In this document: positions 1 to 14,335 of the stretch, in pieces
Numbering within the stretch: the first letter of the stretch is position 1
How the letters are laid out: each line of letters begins with the position of its first letter
NCBI GenBank assembly: GCA_958298945.1
Contig: OY282608.1
Span: forward strand, 59,434,951 to 59,498,950
Direction of reading: 5' to 3'
Source: Atherix ibis
Lineage: Eukaryota > Arthropoda > Insecta > Diptera > Athericidae
Length of the DNA: 64,000 nucleotides
Notes under the pieces: generated by a model
What the model was told of the DNA's origin: nothing
The model's input: the letters and a program-made list of their open reading frames with translations, nothing else
Databases searched by the model: none
Made by a program: the position numbers and the translations under genes

Positions 1-369
1 GACCAATAAACCAACAAACAAATAAACCTACAAACCAACAAACCAACAAACCAACGAACCAACAAACCAACAAACCAACAAACCAACAAACCAACAAACC
101 AACAAACCAACAAACCAACAAACCAACAAACCAACAAACCAACAAACCAACAAACCAACAAACCAACAAACCAACAAACCAACAAACCAACAAACTAACA
201 AACCAACAAACCAACAAACCAACAAACCAACAAACCAACAAACCAACAAACCAACAAACCAACAAACCAACAAACCAACAAACCAACAAACCAACAAAAC
301 AACAAACCAACAAACGAACAAACCAACAAACCAACAAGCCAACAAGCCAACAAACCAACAAGCCAACAA

Positions 370-1180
370 TCAAAAAAACGAACAAACGAACAAACCAACA
401 AGCCACCAAACCAACAAACCAACAAATAAACAAACGAACAAACCAACAAACCAACAAACCAACAAACCAACAAACGAACAAACCAACAAACGAACAAACC
501 AACAAACCAACAAACCAACAAACCAACAAACCAACAAACCAACAAACCAACAAACCAACAAACTAACAAGCCAACAAACCAAAAAACCAACAAACCAACA
601 AACCAACAAACCAACAAACGAACAAACCAACAAACCAACAAACCAACAAACCAACAAACCAACAAACCAACAAACCAACAAACCAACAAACCAACAAACC
701 AACAAACCAACAAACCAACAAGCCAACAAGCCAACAAACCAACAAACGAGCAAACCAACAAGCCAACAAGCCAACAAACCAAAAAAACAACAAGCCCACA
801 AACCAACAAACCAACAAACCAACAAACGAACAAACCAACAAACGAACAAACCAACAAACCAACAAACCAACAAACCAACAAACCAGCAAGCCAACAAACC
901 AACAAGCCAACAAACCAATAAACCAACAAACCAAAAAACCAACAAACCAACAAACCAACAAACCAACAAACGAACAAACCAACAAACAAACCAACAAACG
1001 AACCAACAAACCAACAAACCAACAAACCAACAAACCAACAAACCAACAAGCCAACAAACGAACAAACCAACAAATAAACAAACCAACAAACCAACAAACC
1101 AACAAACCAACAAACCAACAAACCAACAAACGAACAAACCAACAAACCAACAAGCCAACAAACAAACAAACCAACAAACG
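370..1180. repeat. Early block, copy 1 of 3
   Basis: The ordered variants are a pair of GAAC units, AGCCACC at 401, CCAGCAAG at 883, then GAACC half-unit junctions after 980. The same order recurs at 2,030-2,800 and 5,470-6,310. The offset to copy 2 is 1,661 at AGCCACC and 1,637 at CCAGCAAG, so whole units were gained or lost between them. Boundaries are approximate because the block merges into plain repeat. Confidence 0.7.
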
Positions 1181-2029
1181 AACCAACAAACCAACAAACC
1201 AACAAACCAACAAACCAACAAACCAACAAACCAACAAACGAACAAACCAACAAACCAACAAACCAACAAACCAACAAACCAACAAACCAACAAACCAACA
1301 AACCAACAAACCAACAAACCAACAAACCAACAAACCAACAAACCAACAAACCAACAAACCAACAAACCAACAAACCAACAAACCAACAAGCCAACAAGCC
1401 AACAAACCAACAAGCCAACAAACGAACAAACCAAAAAAACCAACAAACCAACAAACCAACAAACCAACAAACCAACAAACCAACAAGCCAACAAGCCAAC
1501 AAACCAACAAGCCAACAAACGAACAAACCAACAAACCAACAAGCCCACAAGCCAACAAGCCAACAAACCAACAAGCCAACAAACCAACAAACCAACAAAC
1601 CAACAAACCAACAAACCAACAAACCAACAAACCAACAAACGAACAAACCAACAGACCAATAAACCAACAAACAAATAAACCTACAAACCAACAAACCAAC
1701 AAACCAACAAACCAACAAACCAACAAACCAACAAACCAACAAACCAACAAACCAACAAACCAACAAACCAACAAACCAACAAACCAACAAACCAACAAAC
1801 CAACAAACCAACAAACCAACAAACCAACAAACCAACAAACCAACAAACCAACAAACTAACAAACCAACAAACCAACAAACCAACAAACCAACAAACCAAC
1901 AAACCAACAAACCAACAAACCAACAAACCAACAAACCAACAAACCAACAAACCAACAAACCAACAAACCAACAAACCAACAAACCAACAAACCAACAAGC
2001 CAACAAGCCAACAAACCAACAAGCCAACA

Positions 2030-2800
2030 AACCAAAAAACGAACAAACGAACAAACCAACAAGCCACCAAACCAACAAACCAACAAATAAACAAACGAAC
2101 AAACCAACAAACCAACAAACCAACAAACCAACAAACGAACAAACCAACAAACGAACAAACCAACAAACCAACAAACCAACAAACCAACAAACCAACAAAC
2201 CAACAAACCAACAAACTAACAAGCCAACAAACCAAAAAACCAACAAACCAACAAACCAACAAACCAACAAACGAACAAACCAACAAACCAACAAACCAAC
2301 AAACCAACAAACCAACAAACCAACAAACCAACAAACCAACAAACCAACAAACCAACAAACCAACAAGCCAACAAGCCAACAAACCAACAAACGAGCAAAC
2401 CAACAAGCCAACAAGCCAACAAACCAAAAAACCAACAAGCCAACAAACCAACAAACCAACAAACCAACAAACGAACAAACCAACAAACGAACAAACCAAC
2501 AAACCAACAAACCAACAAACCAGCAAGCCAACAAACCAACAAGCCAACAAACCAATAAACCAACAAACCAAAAAACCAACAAACCAACAAACCAACAAAC
2601 CAACAAACGAACAAACCAACAAACAAACCAACAAACGAACCAACAAACCAACAAACCAACAAACCAACAAACCAACAAACCAACAAGCCAACAAACGAAC
2701 AAACCAACAAATAAACAAACCAACAAACCAACAAACCAACAAACCAACAAACCAACAAACCAACAAACGAACAAACCAACAAACCAACAAGCCAACAAAC
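2030..2800. repeat. Early block, copy 2 of 3
   Basis: It carries AGCCACC at 2,062 and CCAGCAAG at 2,520 in the same order as copies 1 and 3. Its tail, with AAACAAACC followed by a GAACC half-unit junction, is repeated once more at about 2,890-3,110, a smaller duplication inside the block. Confidence 0.7.
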
Positions 2801-3354
2801 AAACAAACCAAAAAACGAACCAACAAACCAACAAACCAACAAACCAACAAACCAACAAACCAACAAACCAACAAACCAACAAACCAACAAACGAACAAAC
2901 CAACAAACAAACCAACAAACGAACCAACAAACCAACAAACCAACAAACCAACAAACCAACAAACCAACAAGCCAACAAACGAACAAACCAACAAATAAAC
3001 AAACCAACAAACCAACAAACCAACAAACCAACAAACCAACAAACCAACAAACGAACAAACCAACAAACCAACAAGCCAACAAACAAACAAACCAACAAAC
3101 GAACCAACAAACCAACAAACCAACAAACCAACAAACCAACAAACCAACAAACCAACAAACCAACAAACCAACAAACCAACAAACCAACAAACCAACAAAG
3201 GAACAAACGAACAAACAAACAAACAAACAAACCAACAAACCAACAAGCCAATAAGCCAACAAACCAACAAGCCAACAATCGAACAAACCAACAAACCAAC
3301 AAACCAACAAACGAACAAACCAACAAACCAACAAACCAACAAACCAACAAACCA

Positions 3355-4710
3355 ACAAGCCAACAAGTCAACAAACCAACAAACCGGCAAACCAAAAAAC
3401 CAACAAACCAACAAACGAACTCACCAACAAACGAACCAACCAACAAACCAACAAACCAACAAACCAACAAACCAACAAACCAACAAACCAACAAGCCAAC
3501 AAACCAAAAAACCAATAAACCAACAAACCAACAAACCAACAAACGAACAAATCAACTAACCAACAAACCAAAAACCAACAAACCAATAAGCCAACAAGCC
3601 AACAAACCAACAAACCAACAAACCAACAAACCAACAAGCCAAAAAGCCAACAAACCAAAAAACCAACAAGCCAACAAACCAACAAACCAACAAACCAACA
3701 AACGAACAAACCAACAAACCAACAAACCAACAAACCAACAAACCAACAAACCAACAAAGGAACAAACGAACAAACAAACAAACAAACAAACCAACAAACC
3801 AACAAGCCAATAAGCCAACAAACCAACAAGCCAACAATCGAACAAACCAACAAACCAACAAACCAACAAACGAACAAACCAATAAACCAACAAACCAACA
3901 AACCAACAAACCAACAAACCAACAAACCAACAAACCAACAAATCAACAAACCAACAAACCAACAAACCAACAAACCAACAAACCAAAAAACGAACAAACG
4001 AACAAACAAACAAACAAACAAACCAACAAACCAACAAGCCAATAAGCCAACAAACCAACAAACCAACAAACCAACAAACCAACAAACCAACAAATCAACA
4101 AACCAACAAACCAACAAACCAACAAACCAAAAAACGAACAAACAAGCAAACAAACAAACAAACAAACCAACAAACCAACAAGCCAATAAGCCAACAAACC
4201 AACAAGCCAACAATCGAACAAACCAACAAACCAACAAACCAACAAACCAACAAACCAACAAACCAACAAACCAACAAACCAACAAACCAACAAACCAACA
4301 AACCAACAAACCAACAAATCAACAAACCAACAAACCAACAAACCAACCAACCAACAAGCCAACAAGTCAACAAACCAACAAACCGGCAAACCAAAAAACC
4401 AACAAACCAACAAACGAACTCACCAACAAACGAACCAACCAACAAACCAACAAACCAACAAACCAACAAACCAACAAACCAACAAACCAACAAACCAACA
4501 AGCCAACAAACCAAAAAACCAATAAACCAACAAACCAACAAACCAACAAACGAACAAATCAACTAACCAACAAACCAACAAACCAACAAACCAATAAGCC
4601 AACAAGCCAACAAACCAACAAACCAACAAACCAACAAGCCAAAAAGCCAACAAACCAAAAAACCAACAAGCCAACAAACCAACAAACCAACAAACCAACA
4701 AACGAACAAA
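3355..4710. repeat. Duplicated block, period about 1 kb, with CCGGC and GAACTCACC markers
   Basis: Copy 1 is about 3,355-3,710 and copy 2 about 4,354-4,710. AGTCAAC lies at 3,366 and 4,365, ACCGGC at 3,383 and 4,382, and TCACC at 3,421 and 4,420, all 999 apart. Further on, TCAACTAAC (3,552, 4,559) and a run of AAAAAGCC (3,641, 4,641) are 1,007 and 1,000 apart, showing small indels. Between the copies lie repeated AAAC-tract modules. Confidence 0.75.
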
Positions 4711-5469
4711 CCAACAAACCAACAAACCAACAAACCAACAAACCAACAAACCAACAAACCAACAAACCAACAAACCAACAAACCAACAAACCAACAAACC
4801 AACAAACCAACAAACCAACAAACCAACAAGCCAACAAGCCAACAAACCAACAAGCCAACAAACGAACAAACCAAAAAAACCAACAAACCAACAAACCAAC
4901 AAACCAACAAACCAACAAGCCAACAAGCCAACAAACCAACAAGCCAACAAACGAACAAACCAACAAACCAACAAGCCCACAAGCCAACAAGCCAACAAAC
5001 CAACAAGCCAACAAACCAACAAACCAACAAACCAACAAACCAACAAACCAACAAACCAACAAACCAACAAACGAACAAACCAACAGACCAATAAACCAAC
5101 AAACAAATAAACCTACAAACCAACAAACCAACAAACCAACAAACCAACAAACCAACAAACCAACAAACCAACAAACCAACAAACCAACAAACCAACAAAC
5201 CAACAAACCAACAAACCAACAAACCAACAAACGAACAAACCAACAAACCAACAAACCAACAAACCAACAAACCAACAAACCAACAAACTAACAAACCAAC
5301 AAACCAACAAACCAACAAACCAACAAACCAACAAACCAACAAACCAACAAACCAACAAACCAACAAACCAACAAACCAACAAACCAACAAACCAACAAAC
5401 CAACAAACCAACAAACCAACAAACCAACAAACCAACAAGCCAACAAGCCAACAAACCAACAAGCCAACA

Positions 5470-6310
5470 AACCAAAAAACGAACAAACGAACAAACCAAC
5501 AAGCCACCAAACCAACAAACCAACAAATAAACAAACGAACAAACCAACAAACCAACAAACCAACAAACCAACAAACAAACAAACCAACAAACGAACAAAC
5601 CAACAAACCAACAAACCAACAAACCAACAAACCAACAAACCAACAAACCAACAAACCAACAAACTAACAAGCCAACAAACCAAAAAACCAACAAACCAAC
5701 AAACCAACAAACCAACAAACGAACAAACCAACAAACCAACAAACCAACAAACCAACAAACCAACAAACCAACAAACCAACAAACCAACAAACCAACAAAC
5801 CAACAAACCAACAAACCAACAAACCAACAAACCAACAAGCCAACAAGCCAACAAACCAACAAACGAGCAAACCAACAAGCCAACAAGCCAACAAACCAAA
5901 AAACCAACAAGCCAACAAACCAACAAACCAACAAACCAACAAACGAACAAACCAACAAACGAACAAACCAACAAACCAACAAACCAACAAACCAACAAAC
6001 CAGCAAGCCAACAAACCAACAAGCTAACAAACCAATAAACCAACAAACCAAAAAACCAACAAACCAACAAACCAACAAACCAACAAACGAACAAACCAAC
6101 AAACAAACCAACAAACGAACCAACAAACCAACAAACCAACAAACCAACAAACCAACAAACCAACAAGCCAACAAACGAACAAACCAAAAAATAAACAAAC
6201 CAACAAACCAACAAACCAACAAACCAACAAACCAACAAACCAACAAACGAACAAACCAACAAACCAACACGCCAACAAACAAACAAACCAACAAACGAAC
6301 CAACAAACCA
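5470..6310. repeat. Early block, copy 3 of 3
   Basis: It carries AGCCACC at 5,502 and CCAGCAAG at 6,000. The offset from copy 2 is 3,440 at the first marker and 3,480 at the second, a difference of exactly five 8-bp units. This is the expected footprint of unequal exchange in register. Confidence 0.7.
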
Positions 6311-7679
6311 ACAAACCAACAAACCAACAAACCAACAAACCAACAAACCAACAAACCAACAAACCAACAAACCAACAAACCAACAAAGGAACAAACGAAC
6401 AAACAAACAAACAAACAAACCAACAAACCAACAAGCCAATAAGCCAACAAACCAACAAGCCAACAATCGAACAAACCAACAAACCAACAAACCAACAAAC
6501 GAACAAACCAACAAACCAACAAACCAACAAACCAACAAACCAACAAACCAACAAACCAACAAACCAACAAATCAACAAACCAACAAACCAACAAACCAAC
6601 AAACCAACAAACCAAAAAACGAACAAACGAACAAACAAACAAACAAACAAACCAACAAACCAACAAGCCAATAAGCCAACAAACCAACAAGCCAACAATC
6701 GAACAAACCAACAAACCAACAAACCAACAAACCAACAAACCAACAAACCAACAAACCAACAAACCAACAAACCAACAAACCAACAAATCAACAAACCAAC
6801 AAACCAACAAACCAACAAACCAACAAACCAACAAACCAACAAACCAACAAACCAACAAACCAACAAACCAACAAGCCAACAAACCAACAAGCCAACAAAC
6901 CAAAAAACGAACAAACCAACAAGCCAACAAACCAACAAACCAACAAACCAACAAATAAACAAACGAACAAACCAACAAACAAACAAACGAACAAACCAAC
7001 AAACGAACAAACCAACAAACTAACAAACCAACAAACCAACAAACCAACAAACCGACAAACCAACAAACCAACAAACTAACAAGCCAACAAACCAAAACAC
7101 CAACAAACCAACAGACCAACAAACCAACAAACGAACAAACCAACAAATCAACAAACCAACAAACCAACAAATCAACAAACCAACAAACCAACAAACGAAC
7201 AAACCAACAAACGAACAAACCAACAAACCAACAAACCAACAAACCAACAAACCAACAAGCCAACAAACCAACAAGCCAACAAAATAACAAACCAACAAAC
7301 CAAGAAACCAACAAACCAAGAAACCAACAAACCAACAAACCAACAAACCAACAAGCCAACAAACCAACAAACAAACACACCAACAAAATAACAAACCAAC
7401 AAACCAACAAACTAACAAGCCAACAAACCAAAAAACCAACAAACCAACAAACGAACAAACGAACAAACCAACAAAGCAACAAACCAACAAACCAACAAAC
7501 CAACAAACCAACAAACCAACAAACCAACAAACCAACAAACCAACAAACCAACAAGCCTACAAACCAACAAGCCAACAAACCAACAAACCAACAAACGAAC
7601 AAACGAACAAACAAACAAACAAACAAACCAACAAACCAACAGACCAACAAACCAACAAACCAACAAACCAACAAACGAA

Positions 7680-10600
7680 CAAACCAACAAACTAATAAAC
7701 CAACAAACAAATAAACCTACAAACCAACAAACCAACAAACCAACAAACCAACAAACCAACAAACCAACAACTTAACAAACCAACAAACCAACAAACCAAC
7801 AAACCAACAAACCAACAAGCCAACAAACCAACAAGCCAACAAACCAAAAAACGAACAAACGAACAAGCCAACAAACCAACAAACCAACAAACCTACAAAT
7901 AAACAAACGAACAAACCAACAAACCAACAAACCAACAAACCAACAAACGAACAAACCAACAAACGAACAAACCAACAAACCAACAAACCAACAAACCAAC
8001 AAACCAACAAACCAACAAACTAACAAGCCGACAAACCAAAAAACCAACAAACCAACAAACCAACAAACCAACAAACGAACAAACCAACAAACCAACAAAC
8101 CAACAAACCAACAAACCAACAAACCAACAAACCAACAAACCAACAAACCAACAAGCCAACAAGCCAACAAGCCAACAAACCAACAAACCAACAAACCAAC
8201 AAACCAACAAACCAACAAACCAACAAACCAACAAACCAACAAACCAACAAACCAACAAACCAACAAGCCAACAAGCCAACAAACCAACAAGCCAACAAAC
8301 CAAAAAACGAACAAACCAACAAGCCAACAAACCAGCAAACCAACAAACCAACAAATAAACAAACGAACAAACCAACAAACCAACAAACCAACAAACCAAC
8401 AAACGAACAAACCAACAAACGAATAAACCAACAAACCAACAAACCAACAAACCAACAAACCAACAAACCAACAAACTAACAAGCCAACAAACCAAAAAAC
8501 CAACAAACCAACAAACCAACAAACCAACAAACGAACAAACCAACAAACCAACAAACCAACAAACCAACAAACCAACAAACGAACAAACCAAAAAGCCAAC
8601 AAACCAACAAACCAACAAACCAATAAATAAACAAACGAACAAACCAACAAACCAACAAACCAACAAACCAACAAACCAACAAACGAACAAACCAACAAAC
8701 GAACAAACCAACAAACGAACAAACCAACAAACCAACAAGCCAACAAGCCAACAAGCCAACAAACCAACAAACCAACAAACCAACAAACCAACAAACGAAC
8801 AAACCAACAAACGAACAAACCAACAAACCAACAAACGAACAAACCAACAAACCAACAAGCCAACAAGCCAACAAACCAACAAACGAACAAACCAACAAGC
8901 CAACAAGCCAACAAACCAAAAAACCAACAAGCCAACAAACCAACAAACCAACAAACCAACAAACGAACAAACCAACAAACGAACAAACCAACAAACCAAC
9001 AAACCAACAAACCAACAAACCAGCAAGCCAACAAACCAACAAGCCAACAAACCAATAAACCAACAAACCAAAAAACCAACAAACCAACAAACCAACAAAC
9101 CAACAAACGAACAAACCAACAAACCAACAAACGAACAAACCAACAAACCAACAAGCCAACAAACAAACAAACCAACAAACGAACCAACAAACCAACAAAC
9201 CAACGAACCAACAAACCAACAAGCCAACAAGCCAACAAATCAACAAACCAACAAACCAACAAACCAACAAACCAACAAACCAACAAGCCAACAAACGAAC
9301 AAACCAACAAATAAACAAACCAACAAACCATCAAACCAACAAACTAACAAACCAAAAAACCAACAAACGAACAAACCAACAAACCAACAAGCCAACAAAC
9401 AAACAAACCAACAAACGAACCAACAAACCAACAAACCAACAAACCAACAAACCAACAAACCAACAAACCAACAAACCAACAAACCAACAAACCAACAAAG
9501 GAACAAACGAACAAACAAACAAACAAACAAACCAACAAACCAACAAGCCAATAAGCCAACAAAACAACAAGCCAACAATCGAACAAACCAACAAACCAAC
9601 AAACCAAGAAACGAACAAACCAACAAACCAACAAACCAACAAACCAACAAACCAACAAACCAACAAATCAACAAACCAACAAACCAACAAACCAACAAAC
9701 CAACAAACCAAAAAACGAACAAACGAACAAACAAACAAACCAACAAACCAACAAACCAACAAACCAACAAACCAACAAACCAACAACTTAACCAACCAAC
9801 AAACCAACAAACCAACAAACCAACAAACCAACAAGCCAACAAGCCAACAAACCAACAAGCCAACAAACCAAAAAACGAACAAACCAACAAGCCAACAAAC
9901 CAACAAACCAACAAACCTACAAATAAACAAACGAACAAACCAACAAACCAACAAACCAACAAACCAACAAACGAACAAACCAACAAACGAACAAACCAAC
10001 AAACCAACAAACCAACAAACCAACAAACCAACAAACCAACAAACTAACAAGTCGACAAACCAAAAAACCAACAAACCAACAAACCAACAAACCAACAAAC
10101 GAACAAACCAACAAACCAACAAACCAACAAACCAACAAACCAACAAACCAACAAACCAACAAACCAACAAACCAACAAGCCAACAAGCCAACAAACCAAC
10201 AAACCAACAAACCAACAAACCAACAAACCAACAAACCAACAAACCAACAAACCAACAAACCAACAAACCAACAAGCCAACAAACCAAAAAACGAACAAAC
10301 CAACAAGCCAACAAACCAGCAAACCAACAAACCAACAAATAAACAAACGAACAAACCAACAAACCAACAAACCAACAAACCAACAAACCAACAAACGAAC
10401 AAACCAACAAACGAATAAACCAACAAACCAACAAACCAACAAACCAACAAACCAACAAACCAACAAACTAACAAGCCAACAAACCAAAAAACCAACAAAC
10501 CAACAAACCAACAAACCAACAAACCAACAAACGAACAAACCAACAAACCAACAAACCAACAAACGAACAAACCAAAAAGCCAACAAACCAACAAACCAAC

Positions 10601-12991
10601 AAACCAATAAATAAACAAACGAACAAACCAACAAACCAACAAACCAAAAAACCAACAAACGAACAAGCCAACAAACGAACAAACCAACAAACGAACAAAC
10701 CAACAAACCAACAAGCCATCAAGCCAACAAACCAACAAACCAACAAACCAACAAACCAACAAACGAACAAACCAACAAACGAACAAACCAACAAACCAAC
10801 AAACGAACAAACCAACAAACCAACAAGCCAACAAGCCAACAAACCAACAAACGAACAAACCAACAAGCCAACAAGCCAACAAACCAAAAAACCAACAAGC
10901 CAACAAACCAACAAACCAACAAACCAACAAACGAACAAACCAACAAACGAACAAACCAACAAACCAACAAACCAACAAACCAACAAACCAGCAAGCCAAC
11001 AAACCAACAAGCCAACAAACCAATAAACAAACAAACCAACAAGCCAACAAACCAACAAACCAACAAACCAACAAACGAACAAACCAACAAACGAACAAAC
11101 CAACAAACCAACAAACCAACAAGCCAACAAACCAGCAAACCAACAAACCAACAAATAAACAAACGAACAAACCAACAAACCAACAAACCAACAAACCAAC
11201 AAACGAACAAACCAACAAACGAATAAACCAACAAACCAACAAACCAACAAACCAACAAACCAACAAACCAACAAACTAACAAGCCAACAAACCAAAAAAC
11301 CAACAAACCAACAAACCAACAAACCAACAAACGAACAAACCAACAAACCAACAAACCAACAAACCAACAAACCAACAAACGAACAAACCAAAAAGCCAAC
11401 AAACCAACAAACCAACAAACCAATAAATAAACAAACGAACAAACCAACAAACCAACAAACCAACAAACCAACAAACCAACAAACGAACAAACCAACAAAC
11501 GAACAAACCAACAAACGAACAAACCAACAAACCAACAAGCCAACAAGCCAACAAACCAACAAACCAACAAACCAACAAACCAACAAACGAACAAACCAAC
11601 AAACGAACAAACCAACAAACCAACAAACGAACAAACCAACAAACCAACAAGCCAACAAGCCAACAAACCAACAAACGAACAAACCAATAAATAAACAAAC
11701 GAACAAACCAACAAACCAACAAACCAAAAAACCAACAAACGAACAAGCCAACAAACGAACAAACCAACAAACGAACAAACCAACAAACCAACAAGCCATC
11801 AAGCCAACAAACCAACAAACCAACAAACCAACAAACGAACAAACCAACAAACGAACAAACCAACAAACCAACAAACGAACAAACCAACAAACCAACAAGC
11901 CAACAAGCCAACAAACCAACAAACGAACAAACCAACAAGCCAACAAGCCAACAAACCAAAAAACCAACAAGCCAACAAACCAACAAACCAACAAACCAAC
12001 AAACGAACAAACCAACAAACGAACAAACCAACAAACCAACAAACCAACAAACCAACAAACCAGCAAGCCAACAAACCAACAAGCCAACAAACCAATAAAC
12101 AAACAAACCAACAAGCCAACAAACCAACAAACCAACAAACCAACAAACGAACAAACCAACAAACGAACAAACCAACAAACCAACAAACCAACAAGCCAAC
12201 AAACCAGCAAACCAACAAACCAACAAATAAACAAACGAACAAACCAACAAACCAACAAACCAACAAACCAACAAACGAACAAACCAACAAACGAATAAAC
12301 CAACAAACCAACAAACCAACAAACCAACAAACCAACAAACCAACAAACTAACAAGCCAACAAACCAAAAAACCAACAAACCAACAAACCAACAAACCAAC
12401 AAACGAACAAACCAACAAACCAACAAACCAACAAACCAACAAACCAACAAACGAACAAACCAAAAAGCCAACAAACCAACAAACCAACAAACCAATAAAT
12501 AAACAAACGAACAAACCAACAAACCAACAAACCAACAAACCAACAAACCAACAAACGAACAAACCAACAAACGAACAAACCAACAAACGAACAAACCAAC
12601 AAACCAACAAGCCAACAAGCCAACAAACCAACAAACCAACAAACCAACAAACCAACAAACGAACAAACCAACAAACGAACAAACCAACAAACCAACAAAC
12701 GAACAAACCAACAAACCAACAAGCCAACAAGCCAACAAACCAACAAACGAACAAACCAACAAGCCAACAAGCCAACAAACCAAAAAACCAACAAGCCAAC
12801 AAACCAACAAACCAACAAACCAACAAACGAACAAACCAACAAACGAACAAACCAACAAACCAACAAACCAACAAACCAACAAACCAGCAAGCCAACAAAC
12901 CAACAAGCCAACAAACCAATAAACCAACAAACCAAAAAACCAACAAACCAACAAACCAACAAACCAACAAACGAACAAACCAACAAACCAA
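7680..12991. repeat. Array domain 2: dense in GAAC variant units
   Basis: No gene. AAACGAAC units are unusually frequent, often alternating with one consensus unit (16-bp spacing). Marker CCAGCAAG recurs at 9,020, 10,988, 12,060 and 12,884. A string of AAAAAGCC followed by AATAAATAAAC recurs near 8,581, 11,381 and 12,453. ACTTAAC occurs at about 7,770 and 9,786. The tandem duplication at 10,600-12,720 lies inside. Confidence 0.8.
10600..12720. repeat. Tandem duplication, period about 1,080 bp
   Basis: Copy 1 is about 10,600-11,640 and copy 2 about 11,680-12,720. AGCCATCAAGCC occurs at 10,714 and 11,794, exactly 1,080 apart (135 units). CCAGCAAG at 10,988 and 12,060 is 1,072 apart, one unit less. 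The AATAAATAAAC string near 11,381 and 12,453 keeps the 1,072 offset. Confidence 0.8.
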
Positions 12992-13663
12992 CAAACGAAC
13001 AAACCAACAAACCAACAAGCCAACAAACAAACAAACCAACAAACGAACCAACAAACCAACAAACCAACGAACCAACAAACCAACAAGCCAACAAGCCAAC
13101 AAATCAACAAACCAACAAACCAACAAACCAACAAACCAACAAACCAACAAGCCAACAAACGAACAAACCAACAAATAAACAAACCAACAAACCATCAAAC
13201 CAACAAACCAACAAACCAAAAAACCAACAAACGAACAAACCAACAAACCAACAAGCCAACAAACAAACAAACCAACTAACGAACCAACAAACCAACAAAC
13301 CAACAAACCAACAAACCAACAAACCAACAAACCAACAAACCAACAAACCAACAAACCAACAAACCAACAAAGGAACAAACGAACAAACAAACAAACCAAC
13401 AAACAAACAAACAAACAAACCAACAAACCAACAAGCCAATAAGCCAACAAACCAACAAGCCAACAATCGAACAACCCAACAAACCAACAAACCAACAAAC
13501 CAACAAACCAACAAACCAACAAACCAACAAACCAACAAACCAACAAACCAACAAACCAACAAACCAACAAACCAACAAACCAACAAACCAACAAACCAAC
13601 AAACCAACAAACCAACAAACCAACAAACCAACAAACCAACAAACCAACAAACCAACAAACCAA
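12992..13663. repeat. 672-bp tandem duplication, copy 1
   Basis: Every marker recurs exactly 672 bases (84 units) later: GAACC at 13,069, AAATCAAC at 13,101, CCATC at 13,192, ACCAACTAAC at 13,271, AGGAAC at 13,371 and AATCGAAC at 13,465. I saw no difference between the copies at these markers. The last part is plain consensus, so the right end is soft. Confidence 0.88.
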
Positions 13664-14335
13664 CAAACGAACAAACCAACAAACCAACAAGCCAACAAAC
13701 AAACAAACCAACAAACGAACCAACAAACCAACAAACCAACGAACCAACAAACCAACAAGCCAACAAGCCAACAAATCAACAAACCAACAAACCAACAAAC
13801 CAACAAACCAACAAACCAACAAGCCAACAAACGAACAAACCAACAAATAAACAAACCAACAAACCATCAAACCAACAAACCAACAAACCAAAAAACCAAC
13901 AAACGAACAAACCAACAAACCAACAAGCCAACAAACAAACAAACCAACTAACGAACCAACAAACCAACAAACCAACAAACCAACAAACCAACAAACCAAC
14001 AAACCAACAAACCAACAAACCAACAAACCAACAAACCAACAAAGGAACAAACGAACAAACAAACAAACCAACAAACAAACAAACAAACAAACCAACAAAC
14101 CAACAAGCCAATAAGCCAACAAACCAACAAGCCAACAATCGAACAACCCAACAAACCAACAAACCAACAAACCAACAAACCAACAAACCAACAAACCAAC
14201 AAACCAACAAACCAACAAACCAACAAACCAACAAACCAACAAACCAACAAACCAACAAACCAACAAACCAACAAACCAACAAACCAACAAACCAACAAAC
14301 CAACAAACCAACAAACCAACAAACCAACAAACCAA
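13664..14335. repeat. 672-bp tandem duplication, copy 2
   Basis: Markers sit at 13,741 (GAACC), 13,773 (AAATCAAC), 13,864 (CCATC), 13,943 (ACCAACTAAC), 14,043 (AGGAAC) and 14,137 (AATCGAAC), each 672 after its partner. A uniform run of about 190 bp closes the copy. Confidence 0.88.

Larger units (their letters stand above)
1..7680. repeat. Array domain 1: three copies of an early block with a long uniform run
   Basis: This stretch contains no gene. It opens inside a copy of the ACCTAC module (module site at 26) and carries further copies at 1,679 and 5,111. A nearly uniform run of the consensus lies at about 1,685-2,000, broken once by CTAAC at 1,856. Three related blocks share the variants AGCCACC (401, 2,062, 5,502) and CCAGCAAG (883, 2,520, 6,000). 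AAAC-tract modules ending in AATCGAAC lie at 3,277, 3,836, 4,212, 6,465 and 6,697. One extra A near 1,431 shifts the 8-bp phase by one. Confidence 0.85.
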
